From Hortaea werneckii (Eukaryota; Ascomycota; Dothideomycetes; Mycosphaerellales; Teratosphaeriaceae): 64,000 nt of DNA. This document shows positions 33,124 through 44,392 of this stretch, piece by piece. Position numbers and translations under genes: made by a program. The notes under the pieces were generated by a model. It was not told the origin of the DNA. It searched no databases and saw only the letters and a list, made by a program, of their open reading frames with translations. Location: NCBI GenBank assembly GCA_037044905.1, contig JBAOKB010000166.1, positions 248,001-312,000 of the forward strand. Reading direction: 5' to 3'. Each line of letters opens with the position of its first letter. Position 1 is the stretch's first letter.

Positions 33124-35095
33124 TTACTCTGCCTTCTCCTCGTCACTTTCTTGAGGAGAATCGTGCGCTTTCGTTACAGCCGGATAGCTTGGAGCGAAAG
33201 AGCTACGCTCTCTGATCTTCGCGCCCTTCCACCAGAAGACTGCCGGGATGGGCACTAGCACTGCGGCGACACATCCCAACAGCGTACCAGCCCACTGGAT
33301 ACCCATACCCTTAATCATGTAGGTTGCGAATAATGGGAAGCCAGCTCCACAAAGGGATCTCAAAAAGGTGTTGGCTGCGATTGCTGAAGCGGCAAACACC
33401 AGATACGCGTCGATCAAGTAGTTCATGCACTGCAGGAAGATGACCTATAAACGACCATTAGCATGCCGTTATCTGAATGCTCTCGTGCTAGTGTCTGTGC
33501 TTACCATGATGCCAAATCCTGTGAAAAGACCGGAAGAAGTAGGCGCCATCCAATGGATGTCCGGCCTGTATCCAGCCCACGCGAACCAGAAGATGCCAAT
33601 CGAAAAGAGCGCGCCACCCAAAATCGCAGGAGGCATTCTCCACTCGGGCTTGGGAACATTGTTATTGGCGGCCAGCTTCCGGTTGTAAGATGGCTGGCTT
33701 GCGATCATGAAGATGCCGGCAGCCATTTCACCGATGATCATTCCGAAGTATGGCAGACCTCCCACACCCTTGTTCATCCCGTGCACTTCCTGGAAAACAA
33801 TCTCGTAGAAAGTCAAGAACAGGTAGAGGAGGCCGTAGACGAAGGACATGTAGATCGAGAGCAGAAGGACGATAGGCTCAGTGAAGAGCATTCGCATGGG
33901 ACGGCCAAGATTCTTCTGGATAAGCTCTTCCCAGTCGACTTCGATCTCCTCTTGTTTGGCGTGGATTCCTGGTATCGCAAGTCAGTAAATGAGCGCGAGT
34001 TTAGAAAGCAGAGCCATCACATACCCCAATTTTTGTTCGCCTTCTCAGTTCCGCGGCCTTGTTGACCAGGATGATGGGAGGGTAGGACTCATCGAAGAAA
34101 AGCATAGTCAAGACTAGACCAGCAAAGCCAAGAATAGCGGTTAGATATTCTGTCCAGCGCCATCCAAGATAACTCATGTCGATGAAGCCACCAACGAATG
34201 GTGATAACAACGGTCCACAAAAGACAGTCATAGCGAACGCTGTGATGGCCAAACCTCTCTGGCGGTTGTTATACATGTCTGCAAAGACCGCTCCGACGAC
34301 AGTCAGCGGTGCAGCGCCAAAGAAGCCACCGAAGAACCGTCCAATGAACACCGTCTGCGCATCCTTCGCCACAGCGACTGCAATGTGGAAAATCGAGAAC
34401 AGGAAGCTCGAGATCACAAGTGGCTGCTTTCGTCCGTACAGTTCCGACCAAGGAGCCCAGAGCAAGGGTCCAGTAGCAAAGCCGAGCACGTAAAGCGAGA
34501 CACCCAGGATACCCACTTCCGATCCAAACCCAAAATGTGCAGCAACGCTGCTCAGCGCCGCAGAGAAGATGGACGAGCCAAACGAGGCGATCAGCGAGAC
34601 GAAGCTCAGAATCACCGACGTCCGGAGCTTTTTACCCAGCGACCAGTTCATCGCATGCATAGGATCCTCCGGCCCATCGAACTCGACGACATACTCCTCG
34701 CGGTCCGGCAACGGTGGTGGGAATGGCTTCCCACCGCCAAAGTTCGGAAGAGGTTTCTTGCTCTGTCTTGACACCGTCCGGCTTCTCAGACCCGTTCCTA
34801 TCGTCTGCGAGTGCTGGCTTCGGCCAGTCTGGATGCGGCTGAGAGCCGTCGGATGTCGTTCCAGATCGAATGGCTGCTCATGCTGTGTTGCTATGCGCGA
34901 TATCCCGATTTCCTGTCTCCGCACTGAGCTCTCGGTGCTGGACGAAGCTGCCGTAGGCGTGCGCGACAGATGTTCCTTCGACTCTTGCCCTTCCGTCGTT
35001 GTCCATGTTTTCCTGATCGAGTCGGCTGCGCTGGGGAAACGGTCTGGCTCGGCGTCGCGTTCGGAAGCCGATAGCCTCCTATCTTCTTCGTTCAT
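33124..35095 (-). CDS. MFS transporter, DHA1 (drug:H+ antiporter-1) family, with one apparent frameshift
   Basis: This is a polytopic plasma-membrane proton antiporter for drugs or polyamines, of the fungal DHA1 group. The first ~130 residues are a Ser/Arg-rich cytosolic tail. The signature DGPEDPMHAMNWSLGKK precedes TM1. Motif A-like GPLLWAPWSELYGRKQPLV follows TM2, and the VVGAVFADMYNNRQRG region marks motif C/loop. There are three exons: 34025-35095, 33505-33968 and 33124-33444, with introns of 56 and 60 nt. Around 34030-34034 the family's very conserved RRRTKNWG-IHAKQEE loop is broken: an A-run of five (minus strand) should be six. Adding it makes the CDS 1857 nt (618 residues); as given it is one base short. 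Substrate is unknown. Confidence 0.87.
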
Positions 35096-35876
35096 GGCTA
35101 TGGTCGATCAGCAGTAATGAGGAAGAATGCCCTGTCAGTGCAAAAAGGACGGCATGAAGAATATATGCAGGCGGAACTCGGCACAAGACGAAGGAAGATT
35201 CTACGCCCGGTTATAATCGGCAGGGTGTGCATGCTCGGCTATCGAGTTTTCTTTTATCTTTTCTGCCTCGGCCATTTATTCTTCGTCTATCACGGTCCTA
35301 CGTTGCATTGTGCAACATTCATTGGCTCGAAGATGCTTTAGAGAAGATGTCTCACCATGCTTTGGCTCTCCGACGTGCTGTGACGGGCGTTTGGAGGCCA
35401 GAAACAATCTATGAGACAACAACCGCGATCGTCTGCCGCGCGAGGCAAAGGTTCTTTGGCGTGACGCCACCAGGCGGCTGCCCTGGCGGGAGCCAACCCG
35501 AAAAGCTTGGCTGAGACTTAAAGCGTGGATCGACGGACATTCCGAGGCCTTATCTCGGGATCATTAATCAGGTATCTTATGCCGTCCTTGTGAACATGAA
35601 AGCAGCAGTCTAGAACCACGAGGTTTGTATAGAACGATTTCGAAATCGCTCCGAAGCTTTGCATGTCAAGGATCGCGGACCGCGAGCGCAGAAATTAGCA
35701 ATTCACCCATCGATGCGCATCCCGTTTTAGTCTCAACTACGCAATACGTCATTCCAACCACACAGCTACAGCACATCCATCGGCTCAAACAGTTTCTACA
35801 CGTTGACCCTTGGGCTTACATACCGTTCATCCACCACCGACCGGATAAGGTGATCCATTTCATTCCGGAGCGCCCT
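35096..35876. other. Intergenic region, MFS promoter
   Basis: About 0.8 kb upstream of the MFS gene and downstream of MSH5. It contains only short overlapping frames. Confidence 0.45.
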
Positions 35877-38800
35877 CTATGTATCCACCGTAGAGCTCGC
35901 CATGGAAACGAGGTCACTCAGAATCGTGCGGGGGTCATCATCAATTTCTACTTTCAAGAAATCTCGTGCGATGGCTTCCTACTCCAGGATCAGCATCAAA
36001 CTGGCAAACATCAAGCAAGAAACACTCACAGCATCTTGCAGCTCCATGATTTCATGCGCGGGCAGCTCAGCGCACGCCTGAACCAGATCGTCCCCTCTTG
36101 CGGCCAGCAGGATGAAATCCTCGGCGCGCTGGATGATCTTCTCATCCACACCGTTCATGGCTGCACAAGCGGTGCCGAAGCTGGAGGTGCTGCGTCCTTG
36201 ACGGTAGTTATACAGATATGTGATCTGATCATTGACCTCCGAAGCCGACTCGTCGACCCGGACTTCCATATGCGCAAAGCCCAGCCGATCGCGTTCGGGA
36301 AGGAACCCACTTTCAAAAGATCTCATGGAAGTGGGTGGCACCGAGGACTTTTGGTGTTTCTGCACTCGCTGGAGGAGGTGCTCGAAGACTCCAGCGGCGA
36401 GACCGGCACCGTCGTAGGACTCCGTGCCCTTGCCAAACTCGTCAACAATGAGCAGACTGCGGCGGGTGGCCAGATTCAGCGCGACTGAGACTTGCTGCAA
36501 GTCGATCATGAAGGCGCTTTGCATGCGCGATACGCTTTCGCGCGTGGAGATACGGGTCAGTATCTTGTCCGTCAAGCCAATTCTGGCTGCTTCGGCAGGC
36601 ACAAAACTGCCAATGTGCGCCATGTAAACAATGATAGCTACTTGCTTCAGGTAAATGCTCTTGCCTGAATAGTTAGGCCCGGTCATCAACACCATGCTTG
36701 GGCCTTCTCTGGCATAACGTCCGCGCGTTGCCTGAGTGCCAGCCACATTTGGACCTTGCGATGTGAGAGCTTCAAAGTGAGCAGACTCCGGCCCATTACC
36801 TTCTCCGCCCACAAGGTACGTGTCGTTGGAGACGAAAGCTGGAACAGTCAATTCTTGCAGAGGATGTCTGCCTCCCTTTATTTTGATGATATTCTCTTCG
36901 GTTATGCGTGGCTTGCAGAAATTGTGCAACTGAGCACCACGAGCAAGAGCAACCAAGCTGTCAAGCTCACCGCAGATGTCGGAAGTCTCATTCAGCAGCT
37001 CATCGTACTGCAGCACACGTTCGCTGAGAGCTTGAATGATCTCAATTTCTTTGTCGCAGATACGGCCGTAGATGTCGCCGAAATGCTCATCCATCTCCAC
37101 CATGTTGGAGTTCTTGTAATACGCGTGGGTCTCTGTGGCAAACATTCTTTCCCATGGATCTTCGCTCGTTCCTTCAAAAACACCGCGCCCAGTCTCTTCA
37201 TCCAGGCCGATAGAGATGAGAAAGCCGATCTGCGGGAAGAAGATGACATTCACCTTGAGGTTCAGTGCAGCCGGCACCTGGCCTGCAACGTGACTTGCCA
37301 CCTGAGAAAGCAGGTCTTCGATGCCGTCGTACGTGCGCTTGGCTTCATCGAGCTCGTCGTCAACACCTGGAAGGACAACAGTATGCTGTTGATCCTTGGA
37401 GGCGTCGAAATCCACGACCTCGGAAATCATAGTACCCACTGCCGCCAACTGCCTTTTGTCGAACTTCTCAAATATTTTGTTGCGTATTACCAGGCGCTCA
37501 GCACCCTGTAGCTCAATCAGTGCATCCAGCAGCCGTAAGGCATGGAAAGTAAAATTGCGGATGCTTGGCCATACTGAGGTGTTCACGCCTCGATTTTTGT
37601 TCAACCCACTACTGACGCCCTTGCGCAAGTTGACGGTAACAATTCGCATGTTCTTGATCTTCGCAAGATGCTCAATGATATGATCGAGATACTCTGCATT
37701 GTCTGGCCGCAAGAGGACGCTTATTGTCTGGAGACGCTCATTGATAATATTGATGTTCAAGCTTGGACGAACAAAGTACTGACGCAGCAAGGCGCGACCT
37801 TGACTGGTTTTGGCAAGATGATGAAAGAGGCTGTAGACTGAAAGACCTTCCTTTGCACCACTAGACCAGCCCTTGCTCGGCGGTCCTTGGTTCTGTGCGT
37901 TTGGATGAGACTCCGTAGACGTGATCTGGAGTGAGAGTAAAGTGTCGGCGTTGATGAACATGAAGCCGCTCAAACTGAACATCTCGACCGTAGTGATGCG
38001 GAACATCGAGCTGCTACTGGCGTCACCCGGTAGGTATGATGTGGACCGACGACGCTGCAGGTAGGAGAGTACGGCTCCAGCACAGCCCACAGTGGCTCGG
38101 CTCTCTGTATTAATCCAGCCAGACAAACGTAGTAGTTGACCTTGACGGCCGATGAAATCAGCATTGGGATCATTACAGTCTTCTTGTTCCGTAATGACAT
38201 CGCCAGGTACAACAAAGGTCACTCGTGGACCGCCTTGCTGTCCAATGCGAAGGTTGACTAGTTTGTTCATGGCCGCATCGTAGCTGAATTCTGCACCAGG
38301 CCGGCATTCGAGTAGATACGGCAGATGGGTCTGGTCAGTACTTCGGCCGTCTACAGAAGCCCTTTGGTCCCGCATCTCAGGATCGAGACGGTCCAGGACA
38401 TCCTCTGGGCATTTGGTAGAGACCAGGATAACGGTTGGATCGACGAAGAGCTTGACTAGTCCTGCATCAGCGAAGGCCTTGGTGGACAAACCCGTTTGAG
38501 ATTGACATACGTGACGCTACGACATCAGCGCTACCAAATTTGACGTCTTCCATGAAGTAGAGCTTCTCTGTGCGAGCAGCGTAGTAGGCGCAGCCCACTG
38601 TGCCGCGTTCGGTGAGGTTGACCGCCATTACAACCTCGTCAAGACTATCAAGGTCCTGGTCAAAGTCGTCGCCAAGGCGCGGCTCTGGTCCGGCAACGCT
38701 TTCAGCATCGCCAGCAAAAGTGTGGCTGGATGCCACTGACGGCGGACGCCCCTGGAGTACAGGCTGAGTACGAATCGGTGCATGCTTGCCAGCTCGGTGT

Positions 38801-39069
38801 CGTCCCGACTCTATGGAAGTACGGCGCGAAGTTGCCACAGAGCGTGAGCTAGATCTGACACTGGACCGCGCTGAGTCGCGAGAGGTTTCGCGGTTGCCGA
38901 TGCTGCGGGACGCTCTGCCCGACGTTTCGTTGCGCCGGCGTTTGTGTCCAGCAAATGAAGGGGATTCATGCTGAGTCGTAATGCGTGGATAGGTATCAGA
39001 GATGTTTGTAGAAGAGCAGCACTGCGGACAGAAGGAAGAAGGAAGGGTTGAAGATACGTAGAATAGCAA
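35877..39069 (-). CDS. MSH5: MSH5, meiotic MutS homologue, with a compensated pair of indels
   Basis: Msh5 pairs with Msh4 as a clamp that stabilises meiotic recombination intermediates and promotes crossovers. The N-terminal ~130 residues are Ser/Arg-rich. Then come GTVGCAYYAARTEKLYFMED, DPTVILVSTKCPEDVL, the clamp region (KEGLSVYSLFHHLAKTSQGR) and the ATPase: Walker A GPNYSGKSIYLKQV, SAFMIDLQQVS and Walker B LLIVDEFGKGTE. Introns are at 38462-38510 and 35979-36029; the latter adds a last exon starting EAIARDFLKVEIDDD. Between about 36317 and 36360 the frame is shifted for some 15 codons. The expected VLGATHFHEIFESGF is legible in the neighbouring frame, so a one-base loss and a one-base gain cancel. 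No ATG opens the first exon in this frame (39069 is TTG), so the true start is unresolved, probably upstream or beyond another indel. Confidence 0.88.
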
Positions 39070-39433
39070 AGAAGAGGTGAAGTCGATTTCAGGTCCTATG
39101 GGGAAGGAGCAACCTTGCAGAAACAGCAGCCGCCTACCACACCCTTGGAATCTTTCGACTTACCTCACTTCTTCGCAACCTCCTTCAAACGCATTCTTCT
39201 GCGATATACATGGAGCTGAAGCGCAGCTGGACATCCTCAATTCGCGATTAGGTAAATTGCAATGTCGAGACGAGTCCGCAGCTCAACGCCAAAACGTGGC
39301 AAAGAGAAAGGCCGAAGCCCGTCCATTGTCTTCACCCTTCGCATCATTGCAACGGAAATAATATACCTCACTCTATTCAACCCAAAAACCGTCTAAGCCG
39401 AAAATTCCTCCGAGTTCCAAAATCAACACAAGT
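39070..39433. other. MSH5 upstream / EMC5 downstream region
   Basis: This probably holds the missing first exon or 5' UTR of MSH5. I see ATG codons on the minus strand but could not choose one that splices in phase. Confidence 0.35.
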
Positions 39434-39917
39434 TCACGGCCTAACCCCTTCCTTCACCCACTCCCCAAACTCCCGCCTCGCCGCCCTAATATCCACGAAC
39501 CCCGGCCGGTCCTCGAGCCCCGCATACGGATTCCCGCCTCCCACGCCCACCTGCTTCATCTGGCGCGCCGCGAGGCTGCGTTCCACGTTCCCTGCCCAGA
39601 CGTTCCATTGGATGGGCTTCAGTCCGGGACTGCTGAGCACGGTGCCGATGCAGAGGAGGAAGGCGGAGAGGAGTGTTTCGAGCGTGATGTCGGTTGGGAG
39701 GTTGGTTTTCGGGTCGAGGGATTGCGGGAGGAGGGTGGAGGGTTTGGTGGGTAGGGAGGAGGTCGGGAGGAGGGAGTGTTCGTAGGCGCTGTAGACGCTG
39801 TTGTGGTACAAGGTTAGCAATGGGGGAGTGGATTGGAGGAGGATTGGTGGGAGTCACGTACGCGTGCGCGAGGAGGACGCCGCCGAGGAGGTTCACGAGG
39901 GCTGCCATTGCGCCCAT
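39434..39917 (-). CDS. EMC5 / MMGT-family subunit of the ER membrane protein complex
   Basis: EMC5 is a small two-span subunit of the ER membrane protein complex, which inserts transmembrane proteins; family members were also described as magnesium transporters (MMGT). Exon 1 (39862-39917) encodes MGAMAALVNLLGGVLLAHA, the first membrane helix. A 64-nt intron (39798-39861) follows. Exon 2 starts VYSAYEHSLL, carries the second helix (TLETLLSAFLLCIGTVLSS), the conserved LKPIQWNVWAGNVERSLAAR, and ends FVDIRAARREFGEWVKEG. Spliced length is 139 residues and phases close. A second in-frame ATG lies three codons downstream. The YSA-EH motif is the family hallmark. Confidence 0.83.
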
Positions 39918-40453
39918 TTTCGGGGACCAGGTGTGGTTTCTGTCCGAGGTATTTGACGGTTGAGGTCTGATGGGCGTGGTCTGAACGTACCTTGGGACGG
40001 CTAAGTCTCCAATGCTGAATGGCACGGAACGCGTCAACTTTCTTCCGCTGCCTTGCTCATCTGTACAACCACTATGCACTCACTCCAAGCAAGCGATCTA
40101 ACATTTCAAGGACCTTAATACAATACCAACTCATGCCTTGCAAATCGCAAGATTGTCTTGAATTGTTAAAGAGTCAGTAGTGGTCATCACATTCATACTA
40201 ATTACACACCGCTATAGCGGTAAGCGAAGTGGAGTATCTTCTAACATTATTCATACAAGACAAATGCAAATGTCCTGCCAAAAAGCCATAACCCTCATCA
40301 AAATGCCACAAAGATCAAACCTAATCGCTCCAAATGCAATGATCCCTTCCTTAACAACGCTTGTCAAGAACCCAAATGCTCCCATCCATGCAATCAAATC
40401 TTAGGGATAACCACGACTGCTGACATGCCACCCCCTCGTGCCCATCGGCAACA
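39918..40453. other. EMC5 promoter and HSP78 3' region
   Basis: About 0.54 kb of fairly AT-rich sequence, with no conserved frame on either strand. Confidence 0.45.
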
Positions 40454-42827
40454 CTACGACGCAGCAGCAGCAGCGCCAGCAGCGACAACATCCAAGTGCT
40501 CACCGTCCTGACTCAAAACCACCTTAGCAACCTCTCCACCTTTAATCCCACCCCTAATAATCTGATCCGCCAAATGGTTCCCAACCTCCTTACTAATCAA
40601 CCGATTAAGAGGTCTCGCGCCATAGCGGGGATCATACCCCTTCTCGCACAACCACTCCCTGACCTCGTCGTCGACCTGCACGAGATCCTGCGCTCATCGA
40701 GGCGCGTCTGCAGCTCCGCGAGCCGGATATCCACGATATCGCGCAGGGCTTCGCGGCCGAGCCGCTTGAACACGATGAACTCGTCGATGCGGTTGAGGAA
40801 TTCGGGCGGGTAGGAGTGCTGGACGACGTCCATGACCTGGGCTTTGACGGCCTTGGAGATTTCCGAGCCGGTGGATTCGTCGGCGACGAGGGCGTCGGCG
40901 CCGAGGTTGGAGGTCAGCACGATCATGGTGTTGCGGAAGTCGACGCGGTGGCCTTGGGAGTCGGTCAGGAAGCCTTCGTCGAGGACCTGGAGGAGTAAGG
41001 TGGCGATGTCGCGGTGGGCCTTTTCGAACTCGTCGAAGAGGAGGACGGCGTAGGGTTTGCGGCGCACGGCTTCGGTTAGCTGGCCCGCATCTTCGTAGCC
41101 GACGTAGCCTGCGGCGAGCCGATCAGGCGCGAGACCGTGTGTTTCTCCTGGAACTCGGACATGTCGAAGCGGAGGACGCGGATTCGGTGGAGAAGAGGAA
41201 GGAGGCCATTTCTTGCAGAGTTCCGTTTTGCCTACACCGGTGGGGCCGAGGAACATGAAGGAGGCTAGGGGGCGGTTTTCTCCTGACAGGCCGGCGCGTT
41301 GGAGGCGGATCGCGTTGGCTACGGCTGTGAGGGCTTCGTCTTGGCCTTTGATCGTTTGGCGGAGGCTGTCTTCCATGTGGATGAGCTTTTCCACTTCGCC
41401 AGCCATGAGTTTGGTGACAGGGATGCCGGTTGTACGGGACACGACGGCGGCGATGTCATCGGAGGTGACGGCGTCGTGGATCAGCGTCTCGTTATCTGGT
41501 TTCGGTGCGGCTGCTTCGCCGCCTTCCTCGGTGGGGAGTTTCTTCTGCAGTTCGGGGATCCGCGCATATCGCAGTTCAGATGCTTTGGCGAAATCGCCTT
41601 CGCGTTGCGCTTGGTCGAGTTCAAGGCGAGCTTGCTCCAAATCCTCCTTTACGCGCTTGCTCGCTTCGATTTCTGCTCGTTCGTTCTCCCATTTCTCGGT
41701 CAGGGCACCGACTTCGTCTTGCTTTAATGTGAGGGTCTTCTCCAACTGTTCCCTACGTTCTTTGGAGGCAACATCGTTCTCTTTCCGCAAACTCTCAAGT
41801 TCAATTTGAATGGTCATGATTTGTCGGTCTAGCTCCTGGATCGCATCAGGTTTGCTTTCTTGTTGCAGTCTCAGGGCGCTTGCCGCCTCGTCTACAAGGT
41901 CGATGGCTTGTCGGGGAGAAAGCGGTCGGTGATGTAACGGTTGCTGTATGCTGCTGCAGCGACGAGTGCGCCGTCCGTGATCCGTACACCGTGGTGGACT
42001 TCATATCTGTCCTTGATGCCTCGCAAGATGGAGACAGTATCTTGAACAGTAGGCTCGCCGACCTGGATTGGTTGAAATCGTCGTGCGAGTGCTACGTCCT
42101 TTTCAATCTGGCGGTATTCGTTGAGGGTTGTTGCACCACAGCACTGCAGCTCGCCTCTCGACAGGGCTGGTTTGAGAAGGTTGGAGGCGTCGATGCTGCC
42201 TTCGGCCTTGCCCAGACCGAAAGTGTATGAGCTCGTCGATAAAGAGAATAACCTTCCCCTCTGCCTCTTCCACTTCTTTTAACACGCTCTTGAGACGTTC
42301 TTCAAAGTCACCTCGAAACTTGGCTCCGGCTATCAAGCTACCCAAATCCAGACTGACCACGCGCTTCTCTTGATACTCTCAGGGACATCGCCTCTTATAA
42401 TGCGCTGCGCAAGACCTTCCAGAATGGCGGTCTTGCCTGTGCCGGCTGAGCCGATCAGCACCGGATTGTTTTTCGTTCGTCTTGACAGGATCTGGATGGT
42501 CCGGTGGATTTCGCCGTCTCGACCAATGACCGGATCAAGCTTGCCCGCTTTGGCCTTGGCTGTGAGGTCGATACCGTACTGTTCAAGGGCGGGCTTCTCG
42601 GGTTCCGGGCTCATGTTCATGCGGTGGGTGCCGCCAGGTGGATGTGGTCGACCGTTGGCATAGCTTCGGGAATGGGTAGACGGCGAGGGCCATAATGATT
42701 GGATGTGAGGTGTCAAGGCGATTGCAGGGCGGAGTTGGGATGGAGCGAGTCTTGGGACATGTCGTGGCAAAGGATGTCTGACGTTTGCGATGCGCCGGGC
42801 AGCGCTGCGACCGGTGTTGGACAGCAT
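40454..42827 (-). CDS. HSP78: HSP78, mitochondrial ClpB/Hsp104-type disaggregase, broken by about eight 1-nt deletions
   Basis: Hsp78 is the AAA+ disaggregase of the mitochondrial matrix, working with mtHsp70. The ATG at 42827 opens an Arg/Ser-rich presequence (MLSNTGRSAARRI). NBD1 begins QYGIDLTAKAKAGKLDPVIG with Walker A GSAGTGKT. The middle coiled coil has IQIELESLRKENDVASK. NBD2 has Walker A GPTGVGKTE, AVRRKPYAVLLFDEFEKAH and NRIDEFIVFKRLGREALRDI. The C-terminus is EWLCEKGYDPRYGARPLNRL. The ClpN domain is absent, as in yeast Hsp78. Conserved sequence jumps frame near 42370, 42229, 42218, 41905, 41209, 41182, 41109 and 40685. Each is repaired by one added base, and the length then becomes 2382 nt (793 residues), a normal size. 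Wherever the frame is restored, catalytic motifs are intact. Sequencing error is likelier than decay. Confidence 0.88.
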
Positions 42828-43287
42828 GATGGGTGTGGATGGATGGGATGGATGAACAGTGGTCAGGCGAACAATCTGACGGGGTGGGTGGCCATCAAAT
42901 GCCTGGTGAAGCCGAGTCAGGTATACTGTCTTGCAGCCGCTTCGATAAATGCTAGCATCTTCTCGAAGTGACGACGGCACGGCTTAAGACCAGATGCGAC
43001 GCGGACAGGCCGAGGCCGGATGGAGAGATCCGCTGATTAGATTGGGAGGTGTTAAGGCCATACCCATTAATGCCTAAGGCTGCAACTGAAACGAGGGTCC
43101 GAGCGGGGACAACTTTTTGCGAAGTGCGATGGCTCGTGGGTGGAGGTGGGAGCGGCGGGCAAAAGCTCTCAGCAGATTTCCCTTCTGACTCCTGTCACTT
43201 ATTTACTCCCATCCCATTCGATAACACCCGATCACATACCTCACCCTTCCACTCACATTCTCCTCATACCCACACCACACAGACACC
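42828..43287. promoter_or_regulatory. Divergent HSP78 / eEF1B-beta promoter with a possible heat-shock element
   Basis: The two start codons are 460 bp apart, head to head. At 42960-42967 the palindrome TTCTCGAA matches the head-to-head pair of units (TTCnnGAA) recognised by heat-shock factor, about 133 bp upstream of the HSP78 ATG. Only two units are present in perfect phase, which is weak. The right end, just before the EFB1 ATG, is C-rich with CACACC-type repeats, common in leaders of highly expressed fungal genes. Confidence 0.35.
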
Positions 43288-44392
43288 ATGGGTTTCCTCG
43301 ACTTCGCTAGCGATGCTGGCATGGCCCGTACGTGTCCCCTCTGCCTCTCGTGGCCTCCCGCCGCCACGAGCGAGACGATTCCCGCAGGCACTGACACGGC
43401 TCATAGTCCTGGACAACTGGGTCAAGACGCGCAGCTACATCGTCGGGTAAGTCTTTGGCCGATCTTCGTCGCAACTCATGCATCCATTCCCTCCCTCCCG
43501 ACTCCCACCTGCTCTGATGAAAACAATTTGGTCCGTGTTGATGAGGCGGCTTAAGACCCCGCCAAATGACTACATCCAAAGCAGTCTCTGCACCTCTGAT
43601 ATGCTTTGCCTTGCACAATTCTTCTTCGCACACTTTTGCATGCGATCGTCCCGTGAAAAGCAGCCGAAACTAACCCCCTGCTTCTCCAGCTACTCCCCCT
43701 CCCAGGCCGACGTCAAGTCCTTCCAAGCCATCAAGACCGCCCCGAAGCCGGAGAACTACCCCCACGCCTACCGCTGGTACAAGCACATCCAGTCCTTCGA
43801 GCCCGAATTCTCCTCCCTGCCAGGTGACCCCACCAAGGAGTACACCGCCTACGGCCCGGAGTCGCACGAGCTCCCCACCAACCCGGCCAAGGCCCCGAAC
43901 GCTGCCGCTGACGACGACGACGTCGACCTCTTCGGCTCTGACGACGAGGAAGAGGACCAGGAGAGCAAGAGGATCAAGGAGGAGCGTCTGAAGCAGTACC
44001 AGGAGAAGAAGGCCGCCAAGGGCCCGAAGCCAGCTGCCAAGTCCATGGTCTCCCTCGATGTGAAGCCCTGGGGTAAGTCATCCCGCAGGAAGACGTCCAC
44101 GTCTTCGCCGCCGCTTCGCCCTCCATATAGATCATCCACTAACCGCACCTGTGCCTCTACAGACGACGAGACGGACATGCAGGCGCTCGAGGAAGCCGTC
44201 CGTGGCATCGAGAAGGACGGTCTCGTCTGGGGTCTGTCCAAGCTCGTGCCGGTCGGTTTCGGTATCAAGAAGCTGATGATCAACCTGGTGGTCGAGGACG
44301 AGAAGGTCTCGCTCGACGAGCTGCAGGAGGAGATCGACGGCTTCGAGGACTACGTCCAGAGCTCCGACATTGCTGCTATGCAGAAGTTGTAA
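43288..44392 (+). CDS. EFB1: Elongation factor 1-beta (eEF1B alpha subunit)
   Basis: This guanine-nucleotide exchange factor recharges eEF1A with GTP in translation elongation. Four exons: 43288-43327, 43407-43446, 43690-44072 and 44163-44392. The spliced protein has 230 residues. The N-terminus (MGFLDFASDAGMALLDNWVK) and the GST-C-like part with KPENYPHAYRWYKHIQSFE lead to an acidic DDDDVDLFGSDDEEEDQE hinge (casein kinase II-type site). The catalytic C-terminal domain follows, with SLDVKPWDDETDMQALEEAV, GLSKLVPVGFGIKKL and the ending DIAAMQKL. All phases close. Codon use is strongly C/G-ending, as expected for a highly expressed gene. Two introns near the start are a common layout for this gene in filamentous fungi. 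Confidence 0.95.

Noticed and set aside
40454..42827. Programmed ribosomal frameshifting as an explanation for the split HSP78 frame
   Set aside because: Eight shifts of the same sign at unrelated sequences, each repairable by one base, do not resemble programmed sites. Sequence error or decay is simpler.
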